Origin: Syntrophales bacterium | Lineage (GTDB): Bacteria; Desulfobacterota; Syntrophia; Syntrophales; PHBD01 | NCBI GenBank assembly: GCA_035363115.1 | Contig: DAOSEM010000001.1 | Coordinates: forward strand, 744,001-808,000 | Direction: 5' to 3' | DNA length: 64,000 nucleotides | In this document: positions 16,938 to 25,122 of the stretch, in pieces | Layout: every line of letters begins with the position of its first letter | Position numbering within the stretch: position 1 is the stretch's first letter | Position numbers and translations under genes: made by a program | Notes under the pieces: generated by a model | The model's database searches: none | Seen by the model: the letters and a program-made list of their open reading frames with translations, nothing else | Told to the model about the DNA's origin: nothing

Positions 16938-17687
16938 ATGAATATTCTCATTGCCATGAAGCAGGTGCCGGACCTGCAGCAGGTCCGTATCCGGGACCGC
17001 AGGCCCGTTCTCGACGATGTACCCCTCCTGATGGGAGACATCGACCGCAGTGCCCTGGCGGCGGCGGTCGCCCTGCAGGAAGCCGCGGCGGGGAAGAAGA
17101 TCGTTCTTTCCGCCGGGGACGGAAACCTGGAAGACACGGTCAAGGAAGCCCTGGCGGCTGGAGCCGACGAGGCGGTCCTGGTGATCGACGATCGTCTCCG
17201 GGATGCCGAGAGCGCGTTTTCGGCCTGTGCCCTGGCCGAGGCGATCCGGCGCACCGAAGACGTCGGCCTGGTCCTCTTCGGCGAGGGGAGTGCCGACAAC
17301 TATTCCGGCCAGGTCATGTCCCGCGTCGCCGGGCTTCTGGGCTGGCCCCAGGCGGGGTATGTGCGGGAGATCCGCCTGGAGGACGGGAAGGCCGTCCTGA
17401 CACGCTCCCTGGAAGACCGCGAGGAGATCCTGGAGGTGGACCTGCCGGCGGTGGTGAGCGTCGTGTCCGAGATCGCCCAGCCCCAGACGCCCTCCGTGAC
17501 GGCGATCCTAAAGGCCGGCCGGAAGCCGAAGACGGTCTGGAGCCTTGCCGACCTGGGCCTGGACGGACCGCAGCGGGCGGCCGTGGAGACCCTGGACCAG
17601 CTGGCTCCCCAGAGCGAGCGGAAAAAAGTGATCCTGAAGTCCGTGGAGGAGCTGATGGACGTCCTCCGTTCAAAGGAGAAATCGTGA
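16938..17687 (+). CDS. etfB: Electron transfer flavoprotein beta subunit (FixA/EtfB)
   Basis: This 249-aa protein is EtfB of the FixA type. It begins MNILIAMKQVPD, has the nucleotide-binding alpha/beta fold, and the region FGEGSADNYSGQV aligns with the loop that in bifurcating ETFs contacts the extra FAD. It is incomplete compared with the usual motif, so bifurcation is not certain. It lies 102 nt after fixX, and its stop overlaps the GTG of etfA by 4 nt. It should receive electrons from the acyl-CoA dehydrogenase of this operon. Confidence 0.92.
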   Translation: MNILIAMKQVPDLQQVRIRDRRPVLDDVPLLMGDIDRSALAAAVALQEAAAGKKIVLSAGDGNLEDTVKEALAAGADEAVLVIDDRLRDAESAFSACALAEAIRRTEDVGLVLFGEGSADNYSGQVMSRVAGLLGWPQAGYVREIRLEDGKAVLTRSLEDREEILEVDLPAVVSVVSEIAQPQTPSVTAILKAGRKPKTVWSLADLGLDGPQRAAVETLDQLAPQSERKKVILKSVEELMDVLRSKEKS

Positions 17688-18625
17688 AAAACATTCTCGT
17701 ATACAGCGACCGGCCGGCGACGGCGGCGGAACTGGTCTCGGCGGGACTGCTCATATGCGCCGCAACGGGGGGAACGCTCCGGGCCGTGTCCGTGAACGAT
17801 GCGGACCTTTCCGCCTTCCTGGCGGCACGGGGGATCGACGTCCTGGAGATCCGTACGGAGGGAGATCCGGTGGCCGATGCGGCGCAAATGGCCGCGGCCT
17901 TGAAGGAGGCGGCGGATCAGAGCGGCGCGGGGATCATCCTCCTGTCATCGGGCCGCCGGGGGAAGGAGATCGCCGGCCGCCTTGCCCAGGAGATCGGGGC
18001 GGGCTGCCTGACCGACGTGGGCCGGTTGGACGTCGCCGCCGGCCGGATTACCGGCGTGCGGTACGCCCTGGGAGGGGCCACGGAGGTCTTTCAGGCGGTG
18101 GCGACGGAACGGCAGGTCCTGGCCCTCCGGCCGGGCGTCTTTCCCATGGCGCCGGAAGGAGCGCCCGGGGCCGTTCAATCCCTGGAGGTGCGGCTGCCGG
18201 CACCCCGGGTCCGCCTGCGCGGCGTGAACGCAAAAGCGGGTGACGGCGCCGACATTGAGAAGGCCGAGGTGCTCGTCATTGTCGGGCAGGGCCTGGCGGA
18301 CCGGGAGGAACTGGTCCTGGCGGAGCGGATCGCCCGGGGACTCGGCGGAGAGGTGGCCTGCACGAAGCCCGTCGCCACGGACCGCCGCTGGCTTCCGGAG
18401 GACCGGATCGTAGGCCTCTCGGGCAAGGCATGCCGACCTTCCCTGGCTCTTCTCCTGGGCGTGTCCGGACAGGTCCAGTTCACCGTCGGGATCCGCGACG
18501 CCGGGACGATCGCCTCGATCAACCGCGACGACCAGGCACCCGTGACATCCCTGTCCGATTATTTCCTGCCGGCGGACCTGAAGACGGTCCTGCCGGAACT
18601 GGCCGGGAAGTTTTCGCCTCCCTGA
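17684..18625 (+). CDS. etfA: Electron transfer flavoprotein alpha subunit (FixB/EtfA)
   Basis: This 313-aa EtfA has an N-terminal alpha/beta domain and a C-terminal FAD domain with GLSGKACRPSLALLLGVSGQ and the conserved end region FTVGIRDAGTIASINRD. The GTG at 17684 is used: it overlaps the etfB stop (GTGA) and follows AAAGGAG by 6 nt. At 313 aa it is slightly short for EtfA. It pairs with EtfB upstream. Confidence 0.92.
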   Translation: MKNILVYSDRPATAAELVSAGLLICAATGGTLRAVSVNDADLSAFLAARGIDVLEIRTEGDPVADAAQMAAALKEAADQSGAGIILLSSGRRGKEIAGRLAQEIGAGCLTDVGRLDVAAGRITGVRYALGGATEVFQAVATERQVLALRPGVFPMAPEGAPGAVQSLEVRLPAPRVRLRGVNAKAGDGADIEKAEVLVIVGQGLADREELVLAERIARGLGGEVACTKPVATDRRWLPEDRIVGLSGKACRPSLALLLGVSGQVQFTVGIRDAGTIASINRDDQAPVTSLSDYFLPADLKTVLPELAGKFSPP

Positions 18626-18743
18626 GGCGGCGGGAAGACAAGAAAGGGGGGTAACGGATCCAGGCTCGAATGTCGCTTTCCATGCCGGCGGCTCAGGGGG
18701 GCCCCGGTTGAAACCACCGCATCGCGGAAAAGGAGGGGAAACC

Positions 18744-19667
18744 ATGAGAGAGAAAGCGGTCATTACAGCGGCCATCACCGGGAGCATCCACACTCCCACC
18801 ATGTCGGAATACCTGCCCGTCACGCCGAAGCAGATCGCCGACGACGCCGTCCGGGCCTACGAGGCAGGGGCGGCGGTCGTGCACGTCCACGCCCGGAACC
18901 CGGAAACCGGCATGCCGGTGCCGGACGTGAACCTCATGAAGGAGATCATCACCAGCATCAAGAGCCGCTGCCCCGTCGTGATCTGCATTACCACCGGCGG
19001 CGGGCTTGGGATGACGGTGGAGCAGCGGGTGGCGCCCGTCAGCCTCTACAAGCCCGAACTGGCCTCGTTCAATGCCGGCTCCGTCAACTTCGCCCTCTTC
19101 CCCGCGGTCGGGCGATTCAAGGACTGGAAGTATGACTGGGAGACGAAGTACCTCGCCATGTCGGAGGACTTCATTTTCCCCAACACCTTCAAGACCATGC
19201 GGGAATACTGCGGCCACTTCGCCGAGAACGGGACCAAGCCGGAGTTCGAGATCTACGACTCCGGGATGGTCGACAACGTGGCCTGGCTGATCCAGGCGGG
19301 GTATGTAAAGAAACCCGTCTACGTCCAGTTCGTCCTGGGCATCCTGGGCGGCCTGTCGCCGAGCCCGGAGAATCTGATGTTTCTCGTCGAGCACGCGAAG
19401 CGCCGCCTCCAGGAGTTCGAGTTCTCCGTCTGCGTCGCCGGCCGGGCCCAGTTCCCGATCTGCACCCAGTCGCTCCTCTTGGGCGGCAACTGCCGGGTGG
19501 GCCTGGAGGACAACCTCTGGCTGGAGAAGGGACGCATGGCGAAAAGCAGCGGCGAGCAGGTGGAAAAGATCGTCCGCATGGCCCGGGAACTCGGCATCGA
19601 TGCCGCCTCCCCCGACGAGGCCAGAAAGATCCTGGGGCTGAAAGGGATCGACAAGGTTAATTACTGA
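18744..19667 (+). CDS. Beta-keto acid cleavage enzyme (BKACE, DUF849 family)
   Basis: This 307-aa TIM-barrel protein belongs to the 3-keto-5-aminohexanoate cleavage (Kce/BKACE) family. These enzymes exchange a beta-keto acid with acetyl-CoA, giving acetoacetate and a new acyl-CoA. The zinc-binding HVHAR motif has His47 and His49, and TTGGG and the C-terminal VGLEDN stretch are conserved. Start at 18744 has AAGGAGG upstream. It lies 118 nt after etfA and may share the operon. Substrate cannot be predicted. Confidence 0.88.
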   Translation: MREKAVITAAITGSIHTPTMSEYLPVTPKQIADDAVRAYEAGAAVVHVHARNPETGMPVPDVNLMKEIITSIKSRCPVVICITTGGGLGMTVEQRVAPVSLYKPELASFNAGSVNFALFPAVGRFKDWKYDWETKYLAMSEDFIFPNTFKTMREYCGHFAENGTKPEFEIYDSGMVDNVAWLIQAGYVKKPVYVQFVLGILGGLSPSPENLMFLVEHAKRRLQEFEFSVCVAGRAQFPICTQSLLLGGNCRVGLEDNLWLEKGRMAKSSGEQVEKIVRMARELGIDAASPDEARKILGLKGIDKVNY

Positions 19668-19720
19668 CGACCGCTGCCGAAGACGGTGCCGCTTTCGACA
19701 TTTCCGTCTTTTTGCAGAGA

Positions 19721-19974
19721 ATCAGGAGCGAGTGGGAGGCCAGGCATGTGGGAGCAGGGCTTCCCTCGCGCTCAGGAGCGTTTTTTCGACCCTGCATCGT
19801 CTCGCTCCGCTGCAAAGTCATAACTCGCGCCTGGGGGCGCTCAGACAGATGACTTTGCGGGCGCTGCGCTGCGACGGCAGGGTGCCCCGAAAAAGCCGCT
19901 ATTCGCGCTCCGGGAAGCCCCCCCTCCCCGACCAAGGTTCGCGGGGGCGCGACCGGGGGTTTCCAGAGGAGGAA
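19721..19974. repeat. Dispersed palindromic repeat family B, copy 1
   Basis: About 250 nt closely match copy 2 at 24527-24777. The core (19757-19920) is a nested palindrome: GGGCTTCCC at 19757-19765 pairs with GGGAAGCCC at 19912-19920, and AAGTCAT pairs with ATGACTT further in. A GC-rich tail follows. No coding content. Confidence 0.85.
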
Positions 19975-20003
19975 TTGGAACATCCCTGCCGGAGGCATGG
20001 GAC

Positions 20004-20061
20004 GGGCTGTTCAAAAATGCTCGGATGCAAGGCCCCCGAAATCCTGAGCCGTGAGTCGTAC
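20004..20061. repeat. Partial copy of palindromic repeat family A
   Basis: This 58-nt stretch is an inverted, half-length copy of the palindromic units arrayed at 59322-59649: GGGCTGTTCAAAAATGC, then GATGCAAGG and GTGAGTCGTAC, in the same order as the reverse complement of unit 1. It stops near the apex of the palindrome. Confidence 0.75.
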
Positions 20062-20090
20062 CCTGGTCGAGGGGAATCAGGCATCGGACT

Positions 20091-20112
20091 CCCCCCCCCC
20101 CCCCCCCCCCCC
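20091..20112 (+). repeat. Homopolymer tract of 22 C
   Basis: Twenty-two consecutive C residues lie 105 nt upstream of the hybrid kinase start codon. Tracts this long are prone to slippage and can alter promoter spacing or activity. They are also a common place for assembly error. No clear -35/-10 can be placed with confidence just downstream. Confidence 0.9.
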
Positions 20113-20217
20113 ATTTGATTCCATCGGATTGTTGGACGACACCATCAGACGGTATGGCATCGACGGCTGTCTTGTGATATGAGCGGCAGAATTCCGGCCT
20201 GGGGGAGGGCGGATGCG

Positions 20218-22524
20218 ATGCTCGAAAGATGGAAACGGTTCCTGCTGAACCTGGTAACCAGCGGCAGGCACGGAACGCATGAAGTCGAAGCCGCCCGGAA
20301 AACGACGCTCCTGTTCACAGGAACGACAGTCGGGATCGTTTTCCTCCTGGTCCAGGGAACCATCTCATATTTCAATTCCATCATCTCCCTCTGTCTCATC
20401 GATTACACCCTGGCCTTCCTTCTGCTGCTGATCCTGATTTATGTCCACCGGTCCCGGAACTATTCATTCGGTCTTCATGCAACGATCGGTTTCTACACCA
20501 TCCTGTGCTGGTACCTGCTGTTCTACGGGGGCGCTTATGAAACGGGGTATGTCTGGTATTATACGTATCCCCTGATCGCCTGTTTCGGGCTGGGAGCCAG
20601 GAACGGGGCGATTGCCACGGCGGTTCTAACGCTTCCTGCCCTCATCTTCTTTTCCCTGGATGATCCCCCGGGCATCATCGGCGGCTATACCCTGAATTTC
20701 AAGATCCGGTTCCTGAGCTCTTTTCTTCTGGTATCGGCACTGGCTTATTTCGCAGAGAACGTGAGGGAGAAGACCCAGTTCCGCCTGGAGGACATGAACG
20801 ACGAGCTTAAGCAGGTGGTCTCCGACCTGAAAGCGGCCAAGGAAAAGCTGCGGCAGGCCGGGGAGAATCTCGAAAGACGCGTCGAGGAGAGGACATGGCA
20901 GTTGTCCGATGCCAACCAAAAACTGATGCAGGAAATGCAGGAGCGAGCCGAGGTCGAGGAGGCGCTCCGGGTAAGCGAGGAGAAGTACCGTGTCATCGCT
21001 GAGAACACGGCGGACATTATATCGTTCCACGACATGAATCTACGCTATACCTACATCAGCCCCTCCGTCCTTCGGCTCCGCGGGTACACCCCCGAGGAGG
21101 CCCTGGAGCAGACCCTGGATCGGGTCATGACCCCCGAATCCTTCCGGGTCTGCATGGACGTCTTCGAAGAGGAGGTGGCCCGGGAAGCGGACCGGACTTC
21201 CGATCCGGGCAGAATCCGCATCCTGGAGCTCGAGCAGTACCGGAAGGACGGCTCGACGGTCTGGTTCGAGGTGAGTCTCTGCTTCGTTCGGGACGGGCAT
21301 GGCCGGCCGGTCGGAGTTCTCGCGGTGACACGGGACATCAGCGAGCGAAGGCGGGCGGAATCCGAGAGGAGCCGCCTGGAAGAGCAGTTGCGGCAGGCCC
21401 AGAGGCTGGAGTCCATCGGGACATTGGCAGGTGGGATCGCCCATGAATTCAACAACCTGCTGATGGGCATCCAGGGGCAGGCATCGCTGATGCTGTTGGG
21501 CATGGAAGATGTTCATCCCCATCACCGGCGGCTGAAGAAGATCGAACAGCAGGTCGCCAGCGGTGCCGACTTGACGAAACAGCTTCTGGGTTTCGCCCGG
21601 GAGGGACGATACGAGGTCAAGCCCACCGACCTGAACGAAATCATCGAACAGGCATCCTCCATGTTCGGCCGGACAAGAAGGGACATCACCATTCTGAAAA
21701 GGCTCGAAAAGAGGCTATGGACGGTGCATGTGGACCGGGGTCAGATGGACCATATGCTGATGAATCTTTTCGTGAATGCCGGCCAGGCGATGAGCGGGGG
21801 AGGAACGCTCACCCTGGAGACGGAGAATCTGTATGCCGGCGGCGGCCATACCGCGCCCGTGGTGGCCGATGCCGGGAGATATGTGAAGATATCGATCGGC
21901 GACACGGGGACGGGGATGGATGAAAAGACGCGCAAGCGGGTCTTCGAGCCGTTCTTTACGACGAAAACCATGGGGCGGGGGGCCGGCCTGGGGCTGGCGA
22001 TGGTTTATGGAATCGTCCGGGGGCACAAGGGGATGATCGATGTGAGCAGTGCACCCGCACAGGGAACGACCTTCGATATCTATCTGCCGGTCATGGAAAC
22101 GGACGCTGTCGACGTGCGAACCGCCGCGTCAGGAAAGCGGGAGGCGAAAGGGAGAATTCTCCTGGTCGATGACGAGCCGACGGTCCTGGAGGTCAATCGC
22201 CGGCAGATTGAGGCGCTGGGATACGAGGTTTATACGGCGGTGGACGGCCGGCAAGCCCTGGACGTTTATGCGAAGAGACAGCAAGAGATCGCCCTGGTGA
22301 TCCTGGACATGGTCATGCCGGGCCTGTCGGGCGGCGAGACCTTCGACCTGCTCCGGGAGATCAATCCGGAGGTCCGCGTCCTTCTCTCCAGTGGGTACGG
22401 CATCGAGGGGCAGGCGCAGCAGATCCTGAACCGCGGCTGCGATGGTTTTCTCCAGAAACCCATTGATTTCGAATGCCTGTCGAGAGAGATGGAGAGAATG
22501 CTCGGACGCCGGGAGAAGCATTGA
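20218..22524 (+). CDS. Hybrid sensor histidine kinase (membrane-PAS-HisKA-HATPase-REC)
   Basis: This 768-aa hybrid kinase has about six hydrophobic helices in residues 25-180, a coiled coil (about 185-245), a PAS domain (about 250-370), a HisKA domain with His409 in GIAHEFNNLL, an ATPase domain with GDTGTGMD and GAGLGLAM, and a C-terminal receiver with LVDDEP and phospho-acceptor Asp697 in VILDMVMPG. The start at 20218 follows GGGAGGG. An earlier in-frame ATG at 20179 lacks a ribosome-binding site. No output gene is adjacent. Its upstream region holds repeats and a 22-C tract. Confidence 0.93.
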   Translation: MLERWKRFLLNLVTSGRHGTHEVEAARKTTLLFTGTTVGIVFLLVQGTISYFNSIISLCLIDYTLAFLLLLILIYVHRSRNYSFGLHATIGFYTILCWYLLFYGGAYETGYVWYYTYPLIACFGLGARNGAIATAVLTLPALIFFSLDDPPGIIGGYTLNFKIRFLSSFLLVSALAYFAENVREKTQFRLEDMNDELKQVVSDLKAAKEKLRQAGENLERRVEERTWQLSDANQKLMQEMQERAEVEEALRVSEEKYRVIAENTADIISFHDMNLRYTYISPSVLRLRGYTPEEALEQTLDRVMTPESFRVCMDVFEEEVAREADRTSDPGRIRILELEQYRKDGSTVWFEVSLCFVRDGHGRPVGVLAVTRDISERRRAESERSRLEEQLRQAQRLESIGTLAGGIAHEFNNLLMGIQGQASLMLLGMEDVHPHHRRLKKIEQQVASGADLTKQLLGFAREGRYEVKPTDLNEIIEQASSMFGRTRRDITILKRLEKRLWTVHVDRGQMDHMLMNLFVNAGQAMSGGGTLTLETENLYAGGGHTAPVVADAGRYVKISIGDTGTGMDEKTRKRVFEPFFTTKTMGRGAGLGLAMVYGIVRGHKGMIDVSSAPAQGTTFDIYLPVMETDAVDVRTAASGKREAKGRILLVDDEPTVLEVNRRQIEALGYEVYTAVDGRQALDVYAKRQQEIALVILDMVMPGLSGGETFDLLREINPEVRVLLSSGYGIEGQAQQILNRGCDGFLQKPIDFECLSREMERMLGRREKH

Positions 22525-22618
22525 GCACGCTGTTCCCGCGGGGCAGGGCGTTTTCTTCCTCGATGCATACCTCCGTTTTCTTCCCTCCCCGACGACGGAT
22601 GCCCGCCCGCTCATTCTC

Positions 22619-22647
22619 TTGACGCAGGAGATCAAATTCCCTATAGT
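22619..22647 (+). promoter_or_regulatory. Sigma-70 promoter of glnS
   Basis: TTGACG (22619-22624) and TATAGT (22642-22647) are separated by 17 nt. Each differs from consensus at one position. Transcription would begin near 22654, about 80 nt before the glnS start codon. Confidence 0.7.
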
Positions 22648-22735
22648 TCATCGGCCTTTCCGGAAGTCCGCGACGTCTCCCCGGGCGTCCGGCCAACCCG
22701 GAAGGGGAATGGAACATTCCGAAGGAGCCTTCACC

Positions 22736-24418
22736 ATGAACGAGACAAGCACCCCTCCGCCCACCGACTTCATCCGCGACATCATCGACGAGGACAACCG
22801 GACCGATAAGCACGACGGCCGCGTCGCCACGAGATTTCCCCCGGAGCCGAACGGCTACATCCACATCGGCCATGCCAAGAGCGTGTGCCTCAACTTCGGC
22901 ATTGCCGCCCAGTACGGCGGCACCTGCAACCTGCGGATGGACGACACGGACCCGGAGGGGGAGTCCCTCGAGTTCGTCGAGTCGATCAAGGACGACATCC
23001 GGTGGCTTGGGTTCGACTGGGAGGATCGCCTCTTCTTCGCTTCCGACTACTTCGAGGCCCTCTACGACTTCGCCTGGCGGCTGATCGAGGACGGCAAGGC
23101 CTATGTGTGCGACCTGACGCCGGATGAGATGCGGGAATACCGGGGCTCCTTCACCGAGCCCGGGCGCGAGAGCCCGGGCAGGAACCGCTCCGTCGAGGAA
23201 AACCTGGACCTGTTCTCGAGAATGCGGGCCGGCGAGTTCCCCGACGGGGCCTACACGCTCCGGGCGAAAATCGACATGGCCTCGCCGAACATCGTCATGC
23301 GGGACCCCATCATGTACCGGATCAAGCGGGCGCCCCACTACCGGACAGGGGACGAATGGGTGATCTATCCCATGTACGATTTCGCCCACGGCCTATCCGA
23401 CGCCCTCGAGGGGATCACCCACTCCATCTGCACGCTGGAGTTCGAGAACAACCGTCCCCTTTACGACTGGTTCGTGGAGCAACTCATTCCCGGCGACCGG
23501 CCGCGGCAGATCGAGTTCGCCCGCCTGAACGTAAGCTATACCGTCTTGTCCAAGCGCCGCCTCATCGAGCTGGTCACACGGGGTTTCGTGAACGGTTGGG
23601 ACGACCCCCGCATGCCCACCGTGGCGGGAATGCGGAGGAGGGGCTATACGCCGGCGGCGATCCGGAACTTCGCCGCCGCCATCGGTGTGGCCAAGAACGA
23701 CAACCTCGTCGACATCGGGCTCCTGGAATCCTGTGTCCGCGACGACCTGAACGAGACGGCTCCCCGGGCAATGGCCGTTCTCCGGCCCCTGAAGGTCGTT
23801 CTCGACAACTACCCGGAGGGGGAGACGGAAGAGTTTGACTGTGCCAATCACCCCCAGAAGCCCGAGATGGGCTCCCGGAAAATCCCTTTCACCAGGGTCC
23901 TTTACATCGAGCGGGAGGACTTCGAGGAAATCCCCCCGAAGAAGTACAAGCGCCTGGCGCCCGGGAAGGAGGTTCGCCTCCGGAACGCCTACGTGATCCG
24001 CTTCGAGAGCATGGTGAAGGACGAGAAGACCGGCGAGATCCTGGAGCTTCACTGCACGTACGACCCGGATACCCGGAGCGGCCCGCCCGCCGACGGCCGC
24101 AAGATCGACGGCGTCATCCACTGGGTGTCGGCGGAGCACGCCGTGCCCGCGGAGGTGAGGCTGTACGACCGTCTGTTCACGATTGCCGATCCGGCGGGGG
24201 AGGATTACCTGGACCACCTCAATCCGGAGTCCCTCCAGGTCCTGACGGGTTGTTTCGTGGAGCGGTCCCTCGAGGAGGCGCCGGCGGGCGGCAGCCAGCA
24301 GTTCGAGCGGATCGGCTACTTCTGTGCGGACATGAAGGATTCCCGCCCCGGGAAACCCGTCTTCAACCGGATCGTGTCCCTCCGCGACACCTGGAGCAAG
24401 ATCGCCGCCCGGAAATAG
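22736..24418 (+). CDS. glnS: Glutaminyl-tRNA synthetase
   Basis: This 560-aa class I synthetase charges tRNA-Gln directly with glutamine. The HIGH motif is HIGHAKS (from residue 43), the KMSKS equivalent is VLSKRRL (about 270-276), and the length is close to that of E. coli GlnRS. The start at 22736 has GAAGGAG 8 nt upstream; the longer open frame from 22442 overlaps the kinase gene and is not coding. Its own sigma-70 promoter and a downstream terminator make it a single-gene unit. A tRNA-Gln(CUG) gene lies 22 kb away. Confidence 0.97.
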   Translation: MNETSTPPPTDFIRDIIDEDNRTDKHDGRVATRFPPEPNGYIHIGHAKSVCLNFGIAAQYGGTCNLRMDDTDPEGESLEFVESIKDDIRWLGFDWEDRLFFASDYFEALYDFAWRLIEDGKAYVCDLTPDEMREYRGSFTEPGRESPGRNRSVEENLDLFSRMRAGEFPDGAYTLRAKIDMASPNIVMRDPIMYRIKRAPHYRTGDEWVIYPMYDFAHGLSDALEGITHSICTLEFENNRPLYDWFVEQLIPGDRPRQIEFARLNVSYTVLSKRRLIELVTRGFVNGWDDPRMPTVAGMRRRGYTPAAIRNFAAAIGVAKNDNLVDIGLLESCVRDDLNETAPRAMAVLRPLKVVLDNYPEGETEEFDCANHPQKPEMGSRKIPFTRVLYIEREDFEEIPPKKYKRLAPGKEVRLRNAYVIRFESMVKDEKTGEILELHCTYDPDTRSGPPADGRKIDGVIHWVSAEHAVPAEVRLYDRLFTIADPAGEDYLDHLNPESLQVLTGCFVERSLEEAPAGGSQQFERIGYFCADMKDSRPGKPVFNRIVSLRDTWSKIAARK

Positions 24419-24470
24419 GAAGCGGCAAACAGATGGGAGACGGGCGGAAGCCCGGCCCCCGGCCTCTACA

Positions 24471-24497
24471 GAGGAGCGGATTTCAAATCCGCTCCTC
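24471..24497 (+). terminator. Intrinsic terminator after glnS
   Basis: A perfect 13-bp dyad, GAGGAGCGGATTT and AAATCCGCTCCTC around a single C, is followed by CTACCTTTATTTTT. It begins 53 nt after the glnS stop. Confidence 0.7.
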
Positions 24498-24526
24498 CTA
24501 CCTTTATTTTTCCCTTTTTACATATC

Positions 24527-24777
24527 ATCAGGCGCGTATGGGAGGCCGGCATGTGGGAGGGGGGGCTTCCCTCGCGCTCAGAAGCGTTTTTTCGACTCTG
24601 CATCGTCTCGCTCCGCTGCAAAGTCATAACACGCGCCCAGGGGCGCTCAGACAGATGACTTTGCGGGCGCTTCGTTGCGACGGCAGGGTACCCCGAAAAA
24701 GCCGCTATTCGCCTTCCGGGAAGCCCCCCTCACGACCGACGTTCGCGGGGGCGCCACTAGGGTTTCCAGAAGAGCAA
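24527..24777. repeat. Dispersed palindromic repeat family B, copy 2
   Basis: Near-identical to copy 1 at 19721-19974, in the same orientation. The palindrome core spans 24563-24726 with the same GGGCTTCCC/GGGAAGCCC ends and the same 164-nt span as copy 1. Together the copies bracket the hybrid kinase and glnS genes. No coding content. Confidence 0.85.
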
Positions 24778-24860
24778 TCTGAGTAATATCCCATTCTTTT
24801 TCTTCCTTGAAAGAGATGGTGTTCTTCGATGGAAGGCCGGCCCAGAGGAGAGAGGCATCC

Positions 24861-24929
24861 CTCGCCTTCCGGGAAGCCCCCCTCCCCGACCGACGTTCGC
24901 GGGGGCGCGACCGGGGGTTTCCAGAGGAG
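24861..24929. repeat. Partial copy 3 of repeat family B (tail only)
   Basis: This 69-nt stretch repeats only the right end of the unit: CCTTCCGGGAAGCCCCCCT, then GTTCGCGGGGGCGCGACC and GGGTTTCCAGAGGAG. The palindrome core is missing. Confidence 0.8.
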
Positions 24930-25004
24930 CGATCAGGACATTTTTCCCATCTCTCTTGCCTGACGGACCGTCGACGACGGATCGCGGGAAAAATGGCCGC
25001 GACA

Positions 25005-25035
25005 GCGGAAGCCCCCGTGGCAGCCCCCGCGCCCC
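25005..25035. repeat. Dispersed 31-nt GC-rich repeat family C, copy 1
   Basis: This 31-nt sequence (beginning GCGGAAGCCCCCGTGGCAG) recurs inverted at 62415-62445 with two mismatches. It is intergenic in both places. Confidence 0.6.
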
Positions 25036-25093
25036 GATGCTTGAAAGAGAAGAAATAGCGATCCGGCTTGGAGAGGGAGTGAAGAAAAAGGAA

Positions 25094-25120
25094 GAGGAAC
25101 GGATTTGAAATCCGTCCCTC
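25094..25120 (-). terminator. Intrinsic terminator of the hydrolase operon
   Basis: On the minus strand, immediately after the hydrolase stop, GAGGGACGGAT pairs with ATCCGTTCCTC around a 5-nt loop, followed by TTCCTTTTTCTT. There is one internal mismatch. Confidence 0.7.
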
Positions 25121-25122
25121 CT

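Noticed and set aside
16736..17683. Upstream extension of etfA
   Set aside because: It overlaps etfB out of frame; the GTG at 17684 with a ribosome-binding site and 4-nt overlap gives the normal EtfA N-terminus.
19721..24777. Composite transposon formed by the two family B repeats
   Set aside because: No transposase or integrase between them and the cargo includes housekeeping glnS with its own promoter; the repeats look like dispersed palindromes.
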